Part shown: positions 51,926-62,500 of the stretch, in pieces
Layout: every line of letters starts with the position of its first letter
Position numbering within the stretch: position 1 is the first letter of the stretch
Assembly: GCA_022601195.1 (NCBI GenBank)
Contig: JAHZIX010000028.1
Coordinates: 124,001 to 188,000, forward strand
DNA from: Deltaproteobacteria bacterium
GTDB taxonomy: Bacteria; Acidobacteriota; Thermoanaerobaculia; Multivoradales; JAHZIX01
Direction: 5' to 3'
Length of the DNA: 64,000 nt
Position numbers and translations under genes: made by a program
Notes under the pieces: generated by a model
What the model saw: the letters and a program-made list of their open reading frames with translations, nothing else
The model's database searches: none
What the model was told of the DNA's origin: nothing

Positions 51926-53017
51926 ATGGTTCAGAGGGTAGATGCCGAAATAGGAGCCGGAGAACAAACTGCGTGCAGTCCAGCCGAGTCCCCATGGAGA
52001 TCGAGGATCACCATGGAGCCGAACGAAGTGGAGCAGATACAGGCGCTGCTCGCTAGCCTGCGGAACAAGTACTCTCACGTAGAAGATTTGGGATTCCACC
52101 GAGAGATTCCAGTGCTGCGTGGGGAATTGCCGGTCCGACTTCGACGAGCCCTTTTCGACTTCGAGAGGTATGAGCCGAACTCCGCCCTTCTGTGCATTGA
52201 CGGCTACCCCATCGACGAGTTGAAAGTTGGCCCGACGCCACCGGATTGGAAGGGATATAAGGACCGGAACTCGGCCATGGAGGAGGAGATGCTCCTGGCT
52301 CTTTTTGGATCCTGCCTAGGAACCTGTATCGCCTGGTCGACTCAGCAGGATGGACGAGTGGTGCACGATATCGCTCCCATCAAGAAACACCAGAAGGAAC
52401 AGCTCGGCAGCGGCAGCGATACCTTGTTGTGGTGGCATGTAGAAGACGCCTTTCACCCCTATCGGGGCGACTACATTGGCATGGCGTGCCTGCGTAACCC
52501 GGATCTGGTACCGACAACGTTCGCTTCCGCCGATCTGATCGATCTGTCGGACGAGCATATTGACCTCCTCTTCGAACGTCATTACACGATCCGCCCGGAT
52601 GAATCTCATTTGGTCAAGAACAAGGCCACGGATCGAGATTTGGACCCAACCCTCGGCACCGCCTACGAAGGCATCCATCGGATGAACGACGCCCCCGACA
52701 AGGTGGCGGTGTTTTTCGGTCGGCGAGACGCTCCCTACATGCGTTTGGATCCCTATTTCATGGATCCGCTGGAAAACAAGAAGGCCCAGGAGGCTCTCGA
52801 TGCTCTGATCGCCCAGATCGACGAGAAAATCAAAGACCTGGTCCTGGAGCCCGGTACCTTCTGTTTTCTAGACAACTTCCAGGCGGTGCACGGGCGCAAG
52901 CCCTTCAAGGCTCGTTTCGACGGTACCGACCGTTGGATGAAACGAGTCAACATCGTTCGAGACCTGAGAAAGTCCCGCGAGGTTCGTGAGTCTCCGGAGT
53001 CCCTGGTCATTCTCTAA
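51926..53017 (+). CDS. Fe(II)/2-oxoglutarate-dependent hydroxylase, VioC/clavaminate-synthase-like
   Basis: 363 aa, ATG with a strong GAGGAGGT site 9 nt upstream. The iron-ligand pattern HxE...H is visible: His171 and Glu173 in WWHVEDAFHPYRGDY, and His322 in QAVHGRKPFKARF; a following Arg in DGTDRWMKRVNIVR would bind 2-oxoglutarate. Other family features are YTIRPDESHL and FFGRRDAPYMRLDPYF. HxE rather than HxD is typical of the L-arginine/enduracididine beta-hydroxylase group (VioC, OrfP, and GntD-like), which act on free amino acids that NRPSs later incorporate. Next to an NRPS, it probably supplies a beta-hydroxylated basic or related amino acid; Asn or other substrates remain possible. Confidence 0.88.
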   Translation: MVQRVDAEIGAGEQTACSPAESPWRSRITMEPNEVEQIQALLASLRNKYSHVEDLGFHREIPVLRGELPVRLRRALFDFERYEPNSALLCIDGYPIDELKVGPTPPDWKGYKDRNSAMEEEMLLALFGSCLGTCIAWSTQQDGRVVHDIAPIKKHQKEQLGSGSDTLLWWHVEDAFHPYRGDYIGMACLRNPDLVPTTFASADLIDLSDEHIDLLFERHYTIRPDESHLVKNKATDRDLDPTLGTAYEGIHRMNDAPDKVAVFFGRRDAPYMRLDPYFMDPLENKKAQEALDALIAQIDEKIKDLVLEPGTFCFLDNFQAVHGRKPFKARFDGTDRWMKRVNIVRDLRKSREVRESPESLVIL

Positions 53018-53207
53018 GAGTTAGCATTTGGAGGCGGGTTTCCGTGGCAATGAGGACTCTGGGGGCAAGTCCAGGAGGACTGGCTCCTCAGGGTCTGGTA
53101 GAAGGGCCTTTTCAGAAGCCTCGCTTCCGTTGCTGCGCGGGAAGCGCCATCTCGAAATAGAAAATCTACCGGGCCGCCATTTGGCTCCAAAAAGAAGGGT
53201 CGCTGCG

Positions 53208-53999
53208 ATGTTGAAGATACGGTCTGTAGCTATTTGGGGAGTTTTAGCCACATGTCTGGCCTGTGGCCAGGGTGGGTCGGGGGTAGCTGAAGCTGGGCCA
53301 GAGAAGTTGGCCCCAGCAGATCTGACCCTCGAAGAGTTGCTAGCGAACCACCTGGCGGCTAGGGGAGGAGCGGAAGCCATCGAGGGCCTCCGATCCGTGG
53401 TCAAGCAGGGAACCATGGGCACCTCTGATTTTGTCGGCAAAGAGGTGGTGGCGAAAGTGCGGGTCGGAGAGAGATACATCCGCCGGGTCGACTACGACGG
53501 TCAAGAGATTTACTCCGGTTTCGATGGCACCAAGGCTTGGCAGAAGGGCTCCGTCCCTGGAGTGGAAGGGGTCCAGGAGCTGAGCCCCAAAGTGTCGGCG
53601 GTGGTGCGATCGGAGCTCGATCTGGCGGGTCCCCTGGTGGACTCCCAGGCCAAGGGCCATCAGCTCGAACTGCTAGGTCGGTCGCGTCACGGCTATAAGG
53701 TGCGCATCGTTACTCCCGACGGTCTGGATCGCAACTTCTACGTCGATGCGGAGACCTTTCAGATCAATCGTATCCGGGAGTTTCGGGAGTTCTCCGGCAC
53801 GGAGTTCGAGGTGGTGGTGGACTTCGATCGCTACCAGGCCGTGGGGGGAGTCCAACTGGCCCACCTGGAGGAATTACACATCGAAGCGATCGATTTCGAC
53901 CAGTTGATCAAGTGGGACTCCATCATTGCAAACCCCGATCTGCCCGAGGAAGATTTCGCTCCCCCGGCGGCAGATTTGGGAGAGACCCCAGAGCCATGA
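53208..53999 (+). CDS. Outer-membrane lipoprotein-sorting-like (LolA/LppX-like) lipoprotein
   Basis: 263 aa from the ATG at 53208 (AAGGG upstream; the frame extends further but adds non-native sequence). A lipoprotein signal ends in ATCLACGQGG, with Cys as the likely lipidation site. After a 30-residue linker the sequence resembles periplasmic LolA-like beta folds: NHLAARGGAEAIEGLRSVV, VRVGERYIRRVDYDGQEIYS, FDGTKAWQK and FYVDAETFQINRIREF. Such proteins shuttle or bind lipids. Directly upstream of the ADOP permease by about 80 bp, it could serve with it in lipid or lipopeptide transport (inference). Confidence 0.8.
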   Translation: MLKIRSVAIWGVLATCLACGQGGSGVAEAGPEKLAPADLTLEELLANHLAARGGAEAIEGLRSVVKQGTMGTSDFVGKEVVAKVRVGERYIRRVDYDGQEIYSGFDGTKAWQKGSVPGVEGVQELSPKVSAVVRSELDLAGPLVDSQAKGHQLELLGRSRHGYKVRIVTPDGLDRNFYVDAETFQINRIREFREFSGTEFEVVVDFDRYQAVGGVQLAHLEELHIEAIDFDQLIKWDSIIANPDLPEEDFAPPAADLGETPEP

Positions 54000-54081
54000 G
54001 GCGACGATTCGTGGCACCGTCTTCCTTAGCGCCGTCGAACGGTTTCCAGGGTGATCGAGAGCTGCGAAAGGTGCAGCTGTA

Positions 54082-56493
54082 ATGGAAGGAATTCTGGCAG
54101 ACCTGCGCTTTGGGTTGCGCAATCTCTTGCGGCGCCCAGGGTTCACGGCCGTCGCTTTGCTCACCCTGGGCCTGGGGATCGGAGCCAATTCGGCGATTTT
54201 CAGTGTCGTCCGAGGGGTGCTCCTGAGTCCCTTGGGATTCCCGGAGCCGGAAGGGCTGACCATGGTCTGGCAGTCCTTGCCGGACGAAGGAATCATGGCG
54301 GAAGCTGCTTCGCCAGCCCTCTTTGTGGACTGGCGGGACCAAGCTGCGGTGTTCGATCAGCTGGTGGCCCTGGACGTTCAGATTTCGTCTGTCCTTTCCG
54401 GGGAGACACCGGAGGCGGTGGAAGTGGGGCGAGTCTCTCCGGCCTTTTTCAAGGCTCTCGGGGTACAGCCTCAGCTCGGTCGAGGCTTCCTGCAAGAGGA
54501 AAGCCCGGAAGTTCTACAGGAGGTGGTTTTGAGTCACCGCCTGTGGGAGCGCCTGGGCGCTGGAGAACAGGACCTCGTCGGTCAGCCCCTCCGGGTTGGA
54601 GAGCAGAGCTACACGGTGGTCGGCGTCATGCCGCGAGATTTCAAGTTCATCATCGACTCGGACCTGTGGCTGCCGCTGGTATTTGGCGCCGAGGATCTTC
54701 TCGACCGGGGTGATGTCTTTCTGCAGATTCTCGGTCGCCTGCACAAAGGAGTCACCCTCGATCAAGCCCAGGCGGAGATGGACCGAGTGGCGGCATCTCT
54801 GGCCAAGGCTTACCCTCTCTACCATCGAGGGGCCGAGGCCCAGGTGGTGCCGCTTCGAGAGCAGGTGGTCGGCCCGATCCGACTGACCCTGATTTTGCTT
54901 TTCTGCGTGGTCTTCTTCGTGCTGGCGGTGGCCTGCGCCAATATTGCCAACTTGATGTTGGCCCGGGCGGTGGAACGGCGGGGGGAAATGGCTGTTCGCC
55001 AAGCCCTTGGAGCCAGTCGGCGGGAGGTGATGCGCCAATCCATGGTGGAGAGCTTGCTGCTGGGCTTCGGTGGCGGCCTCTTGGGTATCGCCGCAGCCTT
55101 TGCCGGTGTGCGAGCCCTGGTGAGCTTTGGGCCGGCGGGTATACCCCGTTTGGAGTCGGTGCAAGTGGATGGGGTGGTGCTCTTTTTTACCCTCGTGGTA
55201 GCCGTCGCTGCCGGCCTCGCGGTGGGAATTCTTCCAGCCCTCGACCTGCGCAATCTGAGCCTTTCGAAGATCCTCAAGGAGGGTGCCTCCAGGGCCTCCT
55301 CTCAAGGCGGGGAGGGCAGGGTGCGGTCCGCGGTAGTGATTCTTGAGATCGCCTTGGCTCTCGCCCTACTCATCGGCGGGGGCCTCATGGTGAGGTCCTT
55401 TCAGAAACTTCTCGCGGTCGACCCGGGTTTCGAAACCGAGCAGGTGCTAGCCGCGATCTTCGCCCTCGAACAGGACCGCTATCCGGAAGCGGTACAGCGA
55501 GCCCGCTTCGTGGAAGATCTTCTGGGCCGGATGCAGCGGTCGCCGGAGGTGCAGAGCGCCGGGATCGTCACCACTCTGCCTTTGAGTCGCGTGCAGATCG
55601 ACGAGGCCTTCTCGGTGGAGGGCAAGCCCTTTACTCCAGATATGCCACGAGATGCCGGTCTCGATGCGGCGAGTCAGGACTACTTTCGCACCTTGGGGAT
55701 TTCCCTGCTCGCCGGCCGCAGCTTCTCCCCCCGAGACCGGCAGGACTCGCCGCCGGTGCTGATCGTCAACCAACGCCTGGCCCGCCGCCTGTGGCCCGAC
55801 GAAGACCCCCTGGGGAAACGTCTGCGCCTGCCGGGTCTGGGGCCTCAGAGTCGTGAGGTGGTGGGCTTGGTGGAGGACATCCACCGCTTCGGGTTGGACC
55901 GGGAGCCGCGCCGGGAAATCTACGTGCCTTTCCGGCAATTCTTCGAAGAGCCTCTCTTTGCCCTGGTGCTGCGTTCCAAGGTCGAAGATCCTCTCCAGCT
56001 AGCCTCGGCAGTGCGCAGGGTGGTTCAGGACCTGGATCCGGAGCAGAGCATTATTCGTCTCGTCGGACTGAGAACGATGCTGGAGGACTCCATCGCCCAA
56101 CGCCGTTTCAACACCTGGATCCTCAGTTTGGCGAGTCTGGTGGCCCTGGCCCTCGCGGTGTCGGGAATCTACGGTCTCCTGGCCTACTACGTGTCCCGCC
56201 AGACCCACGAGCTCGGCTTGCGCATGGCTCTCGGTGCCCGGCGCTCTCAGGTGTTGCTCATGGTCCTCGGGCGGGGGCTTCGCCTGACGGTGACCGGAGC
56301 TGTGCTGGGTATCGTGGGGGCTCTACTGCTGAGTCGCTTCATGGGCGCTCTGCTGTTCGAGGTCCAAGGTCTCGATGTGCTGACCTTCGTGTTGGTTCCC
56401 TTTCTGTTTGTGGTGATCGCTCTAGCAGCGAGCTTTTTGCCAGCTTGGAAAGCCACCCAGGTGGATCCAGCCATCGCTCTGCGGGAGTCCTGA
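54082..56493 (+). CDS. ADOP-type ABC permease (duplicated MacB_PCD/FtsX)
   Basis: 803 aa. Starts with the acidobacterial duplicated-orphan-permease signature (LADLRFGLRNLLRRPGFTAV, LTLGLGIGANSAIFSVV). Order: MacB_PCD periplasmic domain (about 20-250), FtsX transmembrane block with the GALGASRREV-like loop (AVRQALGASRREVMRQSMVE), a second TM/MacB_PCD domain (about 410-640) and a second FtsX block (LGLRMALGARRSQVLLMVLG). The family couples to a MacB-type ATPase encoded elsewhere; no ATP-binding domain is present here. ATG at 54082 follows a weak purine-rich site. In a lipopeptide locus it is a plausible exporter or envelope-stress permease, by analogy with MacB; the link is inferred from position. 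Confidence 0.92.
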   Translation: MEGILADLRFGLRNLLRRPGFTAVALLTLGLGIGANSAIFSVVRGVLLSPLGFPEPEGLTMVWQSLPDEGIMAEAASPALFVDWRDQAAVFDQLVALDVQISSVLSGETPEAVEVGRVSPAFFKALGVQPQLGRGFLQEESPEVLQEVVLSHRLWERLGAGEQDLVGQPLRVGEQSYTVVGVMPRDFKFIIDSDLWLPLVFGAEDLLDRGDVFLQILGRLHKGVTLDQAQAEMDRVAASLAKAYPLYHRGAEAQVVPLREQVVGPIRLTLILLFCVVFFVLAVACANIANLMLARAVERRGEMAVRQALGASRREVMRQSMVESLLLGFGGGLLGIAAAFAGVRALVSFGPAGIPRLESVQVDGVVLFFTLVVAVAAGLAVGILPALDLRNLSLSKILKEGASRASSQGGEGRVRSAVVILEIALALALLIGGGLMVRSFQKLLAVDPGFETEQVLAAIFALEQDRYPEAVQRARFVEDLLGRMQRSPEVQSAGIVTTLPLSRVQIDEAFSVEGKPFTPDMPRDAGLDAASQDYFRTLGISLLAGRSFSPRDRQDSPPVLIVNQRLARRLWPDEDPLGKRLRLPGLGPQSREVVGLVEDIHRFGLDREPRREIYVPFRQFFEEPLFALVLRSKVEDPLQLASAVRRVVQDLDPEQSIIRLVGLRTMLEDSIAQRRFNTWILSLASLVALALAVSGIYGLLAYYVSRQTHELGLRMALGARRSQVLLMVLGRGLRLTVTGAVLGIVGALLLSRFMGALLFEVQGLDVLTFVLVPFLFVVIALAASFLPAWKATQVDPAIALRES

Positions 56494-56572
56494 AGAGGCG
56501 AGGAGAATGATGCGGCGAGTCCTCAAAGGTCGCTCTGTCCTCGGTAGCTCTAGATACCGGTGGTGGAGGCGA

Positions 56573-59500
56573 TGAGCTCCCCAAAACCTTTTGTAGGTAG
56601 CAATGGTGACCTCCTGGAGGCCCTGCGCCATTGGTCTCGGGAAGCTCCTGACCAGGTTGCCTACACCTGGTTGGCGGATGGGGAGGGCGAGGAGGCGACC
56701 CTCACTTATCGCCAATTAGACTCCGCGGCGCAGTCCGTGGCCGCTTCCTTGGAGGAGGCTGGAGGCCACGGCGAGCGCGCTTTGCTGCTGTTCAAGCCGG
56801 GGCTAGAGTTCATCGAGGCCTTCTTTGGTTGCCTCTACGCTGGCTGCATCGCGGTACCGTCCTATCCTCCCCGCCGCCGTGGCAAACAGGAGCGGCTGGC
56901 TTCCATCGCGGCGGATTGCCAACCCGCCATCGTATTGGCAGACGCCAGTTTTGCCGGTCTCGAACACAGCCTGAGCCAGTCAGTGCCCCACCTGGAGGGA
57001 AGTCGCTGGTTGTCCGCCTTGGGGGAAGCCGACCCGGCTTCGTGGCGGCGGCGGTCCATCGGTGCGGACGACCTCGCCTTTCTCCAATACACCTCCGGTT
57101 CCACCTCTCAGCCCAAAGGGGTGATGGTTCGCCACGGCAACCTGACGGCAAATCAGGAGATGATTCGCCAAGCCTTCGGTCACGATCAGCGCTCCAGGAT
57201 CTTCGGTTGGTTACCCCTTTTCCACGACATGGGCCTGATCGGTAATGTGCTCCAGCCGCTGTGGCTCGGCGTTCCCTGTGCCCTCATGTCACCGATGGCT
57301 TTCCTGCAGCGCCCTTTGCGTTGGCTGCAGGGGATTACTCGCCACCGGGCGACCACCAGCGGCGGTCCCAACTTCGCCTACGACCTGTGCGTTTCACGCA
57401 TCCGCGAGGAAGACAAAGCAGGTCTCGATCTGTCCAGCTGGCAACTAGCTTTCAATGGCTCGGAGCCGGTGAGAGCCGAGACCTTGGAGCGCTTTGCCGA
57501 AGCCTTCGAGTCCTGTGGATTTCGCCGTGAGGCCTTCTACCCTTGTTACGGCTTGGCGGAAGCCACTCTGCTGGTGACCGGCGCGGAAGCCCGGCGGGGA
57601 GCCCAGTTGGTGAAGGTCGATCCGGCCCGGTTGGAGCGCCACGAAGTGTCGGAAATCTCCGCCGGGGTCGACGACGAGGTCCAGCAAATAGCCCCAGGGC
57701 GCCTGTTGGTGAGCTCCGGGAGGTCGCCCGTCGACACCGAAGTGCAGCTTCTTCATACCGATTCTCTTCGACCGGTGGAAAGCAACCAGGTGGGGGAGAT
57801 CTGTGTCACCGGGAGCCATGTCACCGCTGGCTATTGGGGTCGGCAAGGGGCGGGCGGCGGGGCCTTCCTCATGACGGGAGAAGGGGAAGCCATTCGACCC
57901 CTGCTGCGCACCGGGGACCTCGGTTTTCTGCTCCACGGTGAGCTCTATGTGACCGGCCGCATCAAGGACCTCATCATCATCCGTGGGCGCAATCACTATC
58001 CCCAGGACATCGAGAGAACCGCCGAAGGGAGCCACTCCTGCCTTCGGCTTGGCTGCTCTGCGGCCTTTGGCATCGACACCGGCTCCGAAGAGCGATTGGT
58101 GGTGGTGGCAGAAGTGGATCGGCGGCGGGAGAAAGAGGCCCCCGAAGCCCTAGATGCCTTGCGCATCGAGGTCGCCGAGACTCACGAGATTCAGGTCCAC
58201 GAGGTGGTTTTGATCCGCGCCGGCACCCTGCCAAAAACCACCAGTGGCAAGATTCGCCATCGAGCTTCTCGCGCCGCCTACCTGATGGGAGAGCTGGTCG
58301 TGGTGGCTCGCAGTGCCACCGGTGAGATCGATCCAGAAAACGGCGCAGAGCCTACCTTCTCGGCGGCAAGCCCGGGAGCGGTTTTGGATCGGGCGGGCCT
58401 CTTGGCTCTGGAACCAAAGGAGCGCCTGGCATGGCTGGTGACGGACTTGGCCCGCCGAGGAGAGAATTCTCTGAAGCTGCCGGCGGGAAGCATCACTTCC
58501 CAAACTGCCTCCATTGCCCAGCGCCCCCTTACCGCCTTGGGCCTCGATTCCCTGGCCGCGGTGGAGCTGGCCTACCAACTGGAAGATGCTTATGGGGTCG
58601 AGGTTCCCTTGTCGACCTTCCTCGAAGGCATTTCACTTCGGGCCTTGGCGGAGGAACTGGCAGCCTCCATCGATGGTGATTCCGCTGGCCAGATCGCCGT
58701 ACCTTTGGCTGGGGTCGGAGCAGCAGGCGAAAGAGATGGCGCAGACGATAGCGGAGAGTTTCCCCTCTCTTTCGGCCAGAGAGCTTTGTGGTTCCTGGAT
58801 CGGCTGGCTCCCTCCGCTGCGGCGTACCACATTCCTCTAGCTTTTCAGATCGAGGGAGAGCTAGCCCCCCAAGATCTCCGCAGGGCCTTCGAAGTCCTGG
58901 TGGCGCGCCACGGTGCTTTGCGCACCGCCGTGGTGGAAGTAGACGGAGAGCCCCGCCAGCGGGTGCTGGCCCGGGGAGAGGTGGATTTCGAAACCCTGGA
59001 GCTCAGGGATGGAAGCCGAGAGGTAGCGCTGGAGGCCCTGGGATCGGAAGCCTATCGACCCTTTTCCCTAGAGGCTGGATCCCTGTTTCGTGTGCGGATT
59101 TTCTCTGCCCCCGAAGGGCAGTGGCTACTGTTGGTGTTTCACCATCTCATTGCGGATTTCTTCTCCCTGACCGGGCTCTTCCAAGAGCTCCGGGAGGAGC
59201 TGGCGGGGCAGGCCGTTAAAGATAGTGCCGCAGAAGACAGTGCCGCCCACCGAGAAGAAGCCGTAAGGCCGAGCTACAGTGATTTTGCCCAATGGCAGCG
59301 GGAGCGCCTCGAAGGGGAGAGAGGAGTGGCTCTCCTCTCCTTTTGGCAGAACGAGCTGGCGGATAGCCTCGAGGCTTTGGAATTATCCACGGATCGGCCT
59401 CGGCCTCGGGTCCAGAGCTATCTAGGGGACTCCTGCCGGGTGGAGATTTCTGCCCCTCAGCTGGAGGACTTGCGCCAGCGAGCAGCCCAGGGGGGCGCCA

Positions 59501-62500
59501 CCCTATTCATGGCCCTCATGGCGGGGTTCCAGACTTTCCTCCATCGCCATAGCGGCCAGCAGCGATTCCTGGTGGGCAGCCCCATGGACGCTCGTCTCAG
59601 CGCCCGTTTTCAGGAGGTTGTCGGCTACTTTTCCAATCCACTTCCCCTCAAGGCGGATCTCTCCGGTGATCCCACCTACGGAGAGCTGTTGCAGCGCTTG
59701 AGGGCCACAGCTCTGGTAGCCCTCGAGCACCGAGAGCTGCCTTTTTCCTGGCTCGCCGAGGGGTTGCGGCTGGAGCGAGACCCGAGCCGACCACCGTTGT
59801 TTCAGAACCTCCTGGTCTTCCAGAAGGCTCGGGACGAGGACAGTCAGGTGCTAGCTCTGCTGTCCTTGGGCGAGGATGGAGCCCGTCTGCCTTTCCCCGG
59901 CGGTGAGTGGGTATCCCGGGCTCTGCCGGAGCGTCGGCCCCAATTCGAGCTCACTTTGACCGCCGCCGAGTGGCAGCAAGGGTTGTCTCTCTCTTTGGAG
60001 TACAACTCGGACCTCTTTGACGCCTCCACGGCTCAGAGAATGTTGCAACGTTTTACGCGACTGCTTGGTGCAGCGGTGGAAGCGCCGGCGGAGGCCCTGT
60101 CGCGGCTCGCCATGTTGACTCCTGCCGAGGAGCACCAGCTGAGGGTGGAGCTCGCTGACGGTGGAGATGCTGCGCCGCGGGCCAATCCCCTGTTTGAGAC
60201 GAGTGCGTCCGACGAATCGAGTGCCCAGGACCTCCTACCATGCCTCATCGACTCCGCCGCTAGGCGCCACCGGGAAGCGGTGGCAGTGGCCTTCCAGGAG
60301 GGGAGCCTGTCCTATGGAGAGCTCCTGGGTAGATCCGAGAAGCTGGCCCGGCAGTTGGTCTCCCTGGGGGTCGGGCCGGAGACTCGAGTGGCGATCTGCC
60401 TGGAGCGGCGGCCGTCCCTGGTGGTGGCGATCCTCGCCGTTTTGCGAGCCGGTGGTGCCTACGTTCCCCTCGATCCGGCCTATCCCCGGCAGCGCTTGGA
60501 TTTCACTTTGGAGGACTCCGGGGCTCGGGTTCTACTGACCGAATCTCAGTTGCGGGACACCTTCGGGGACTCCGGTGAGAAGCGGCCCTGGCGGGTGGTT
60601 TTTCTCGATCAAGTTTCGGCAGAGGCAGAGGATTCGCAGACCGAATCCCTACCAGCCCTCCCTTGGCCAAGAATATACGGCCAGAACCTGGCCGTATTGA
60701 TTTACACCTCCGGCTCCACCGGCCGGCCCAAGGGGGTCGCTGTAACCCACCGAGGAGTGGTGGCGATGCTGCGCTGGGCCCTATCCCAGTTCTCCCAAGA
60801 GGATCTGCGAGAGGTGGTGTTCGCCACTTCCGTCTGCTTCGACATCTCCCTCTTCGAAATCTTCGCTCCTCTGGTTTCCGGCGGCAGTCTGTCCTTGGTG
60901 AAGAACGTGTTGGAAATCCCCGAAGCCCCTTGGGTGAGAGGGGCCACTCTGGTCAACACGGTGCCATCGGCCATGGCGGAGTTGGTTCGTCTCGGAGCCT
61001 TGCCTTCGAGTCTCAAAGTGGTGAATCTGGCCGGCGAGGCCTTGCCGAAGTCTCTGGTCGACCAACTCCACGGCGCTGGTTGCCGGCGGGTCTACAACCT
61101 CTATGGTCCTTCCGAGGACACGATTTACTCCACCTACGCTTTCCAAGGGAGCCCAGCTCGAGAGCTGCCACCCATCGGCCGACCCTTGCCGGGTACCGCC
61201 GCCTGGGTCTTGGACCCCCGAGGCCGATTGCAAGCCCTAGGGATACCCGGAGAGTTGGTCTTGGGTGGTGCCGGCCTGGCGCGAGGCTATTTGGGTCGTG
61301 GGGCACTCACCGCGGAGAGGTTCGTGCCGAGCTCCTTCGGCGGTGGTTACGGTGAGCGCCTCTACCGCACCGGTGATTTGGTGCGGTGGGGCCCCAGTGG
61401 TGAGTTGGAATTCCTGGGACGCATCGACCATCAAGTCAAAGTGCGAGGGCATCGCATCGAGTTGGGAGAGGTGGAAGCGGCCCTTTTGGCTCAGGACGGG
61501 GTGTTGGAGGCCGCTGTTGTGACCCAGGAGAGTGAGGCCGGGGGCACGAGCTTGGCCGCCTTTTGGGTGGGGGAGGTATCTCCGGCTCCCTCGTCCTCGG
61601 CGGCAGCCCAAGCCGAGCCCGCGGAGGAGAAGCTGTTGAGGGATCTGCGGCAGGCCCTGCCCACCTTCATGGTGCCTTCTTTTCTGACTCGCTTGGAGGC
61701 TCTGCCGAGGTTGCCCAACGGCAAGGTGAATCGGAGGGCGCTAGCGGCCTCATCGGCCCCAGGCACCCCAGGTACCCCGGTCACTCCCGTCGTCGTAGGA
61801 GCCGGGACGGTCCGACCTGCAGCGGAGGGCTCTCTGCCGACGACGGGAGTGACCGGCCAATTGGTATCCCTATGGCAGGAGCTCCTGGAACGAGCTCCCA
61901 GCCACCTGGACGAGAGTTTCTTTGATCTCGGCGGCCATTCCCTTCAGGCGGCACGGCTGGCTTCTCGCCTTCGCGAGACCTTTGGCTTAGAGCTGCCGTT
62001 GTCCACTTTGTTCGAAGCGACGACTCTACGGGCCCAGACGGAAGCGGTGGAGGAGGCCCGATCCGGGGCGGCGGAATCCAATCTATTCAGCCAGCAAGGG
62101 TTGCCTCCCTTGGTGGCGGTGGGTCGGTCGGAACCCATTCCTGCTTCCTTCGCCCAGGAGCGCCTGTGGCTGTTGCAGCAAATGGACCCGGACAGCACCG
62201 CCTACAACGTTCCGGCGATGGCTCGGCTGCGTGGAGTTTTAGATTCTGCGGCGTTGGCGGCAGCTCTGGAGGAGCTACAACAGCGTCACGAAATCTTGAG
62301 AAGCCGACTGGAGAACCGAGCCGGCCGGCCGGTGCTCGTGGCGCGGCAGGAAACGGTGCCCCTGCAGATTCATGAGATGGCAGCCTTGCCCCTGGGCGGA
62401 TCGACGGATTCAGAATCGACCTTGGCAGCGCTGCCGCCTTTGGTCTTGCAGTCGGCGCGTCAGGTGGCGGAGCAGAGCTTCGACCTGGCCGCGGAGCCCC

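Noticed and set aside
60222-61745. Firm substrate call for the first adenylation domain
   Set aside because: Pocket residues read by eye (D-I-F-N, then A-L-I-Y with one uncertain) are only loosely like known small-residue codes; needs a tool-based alignment.
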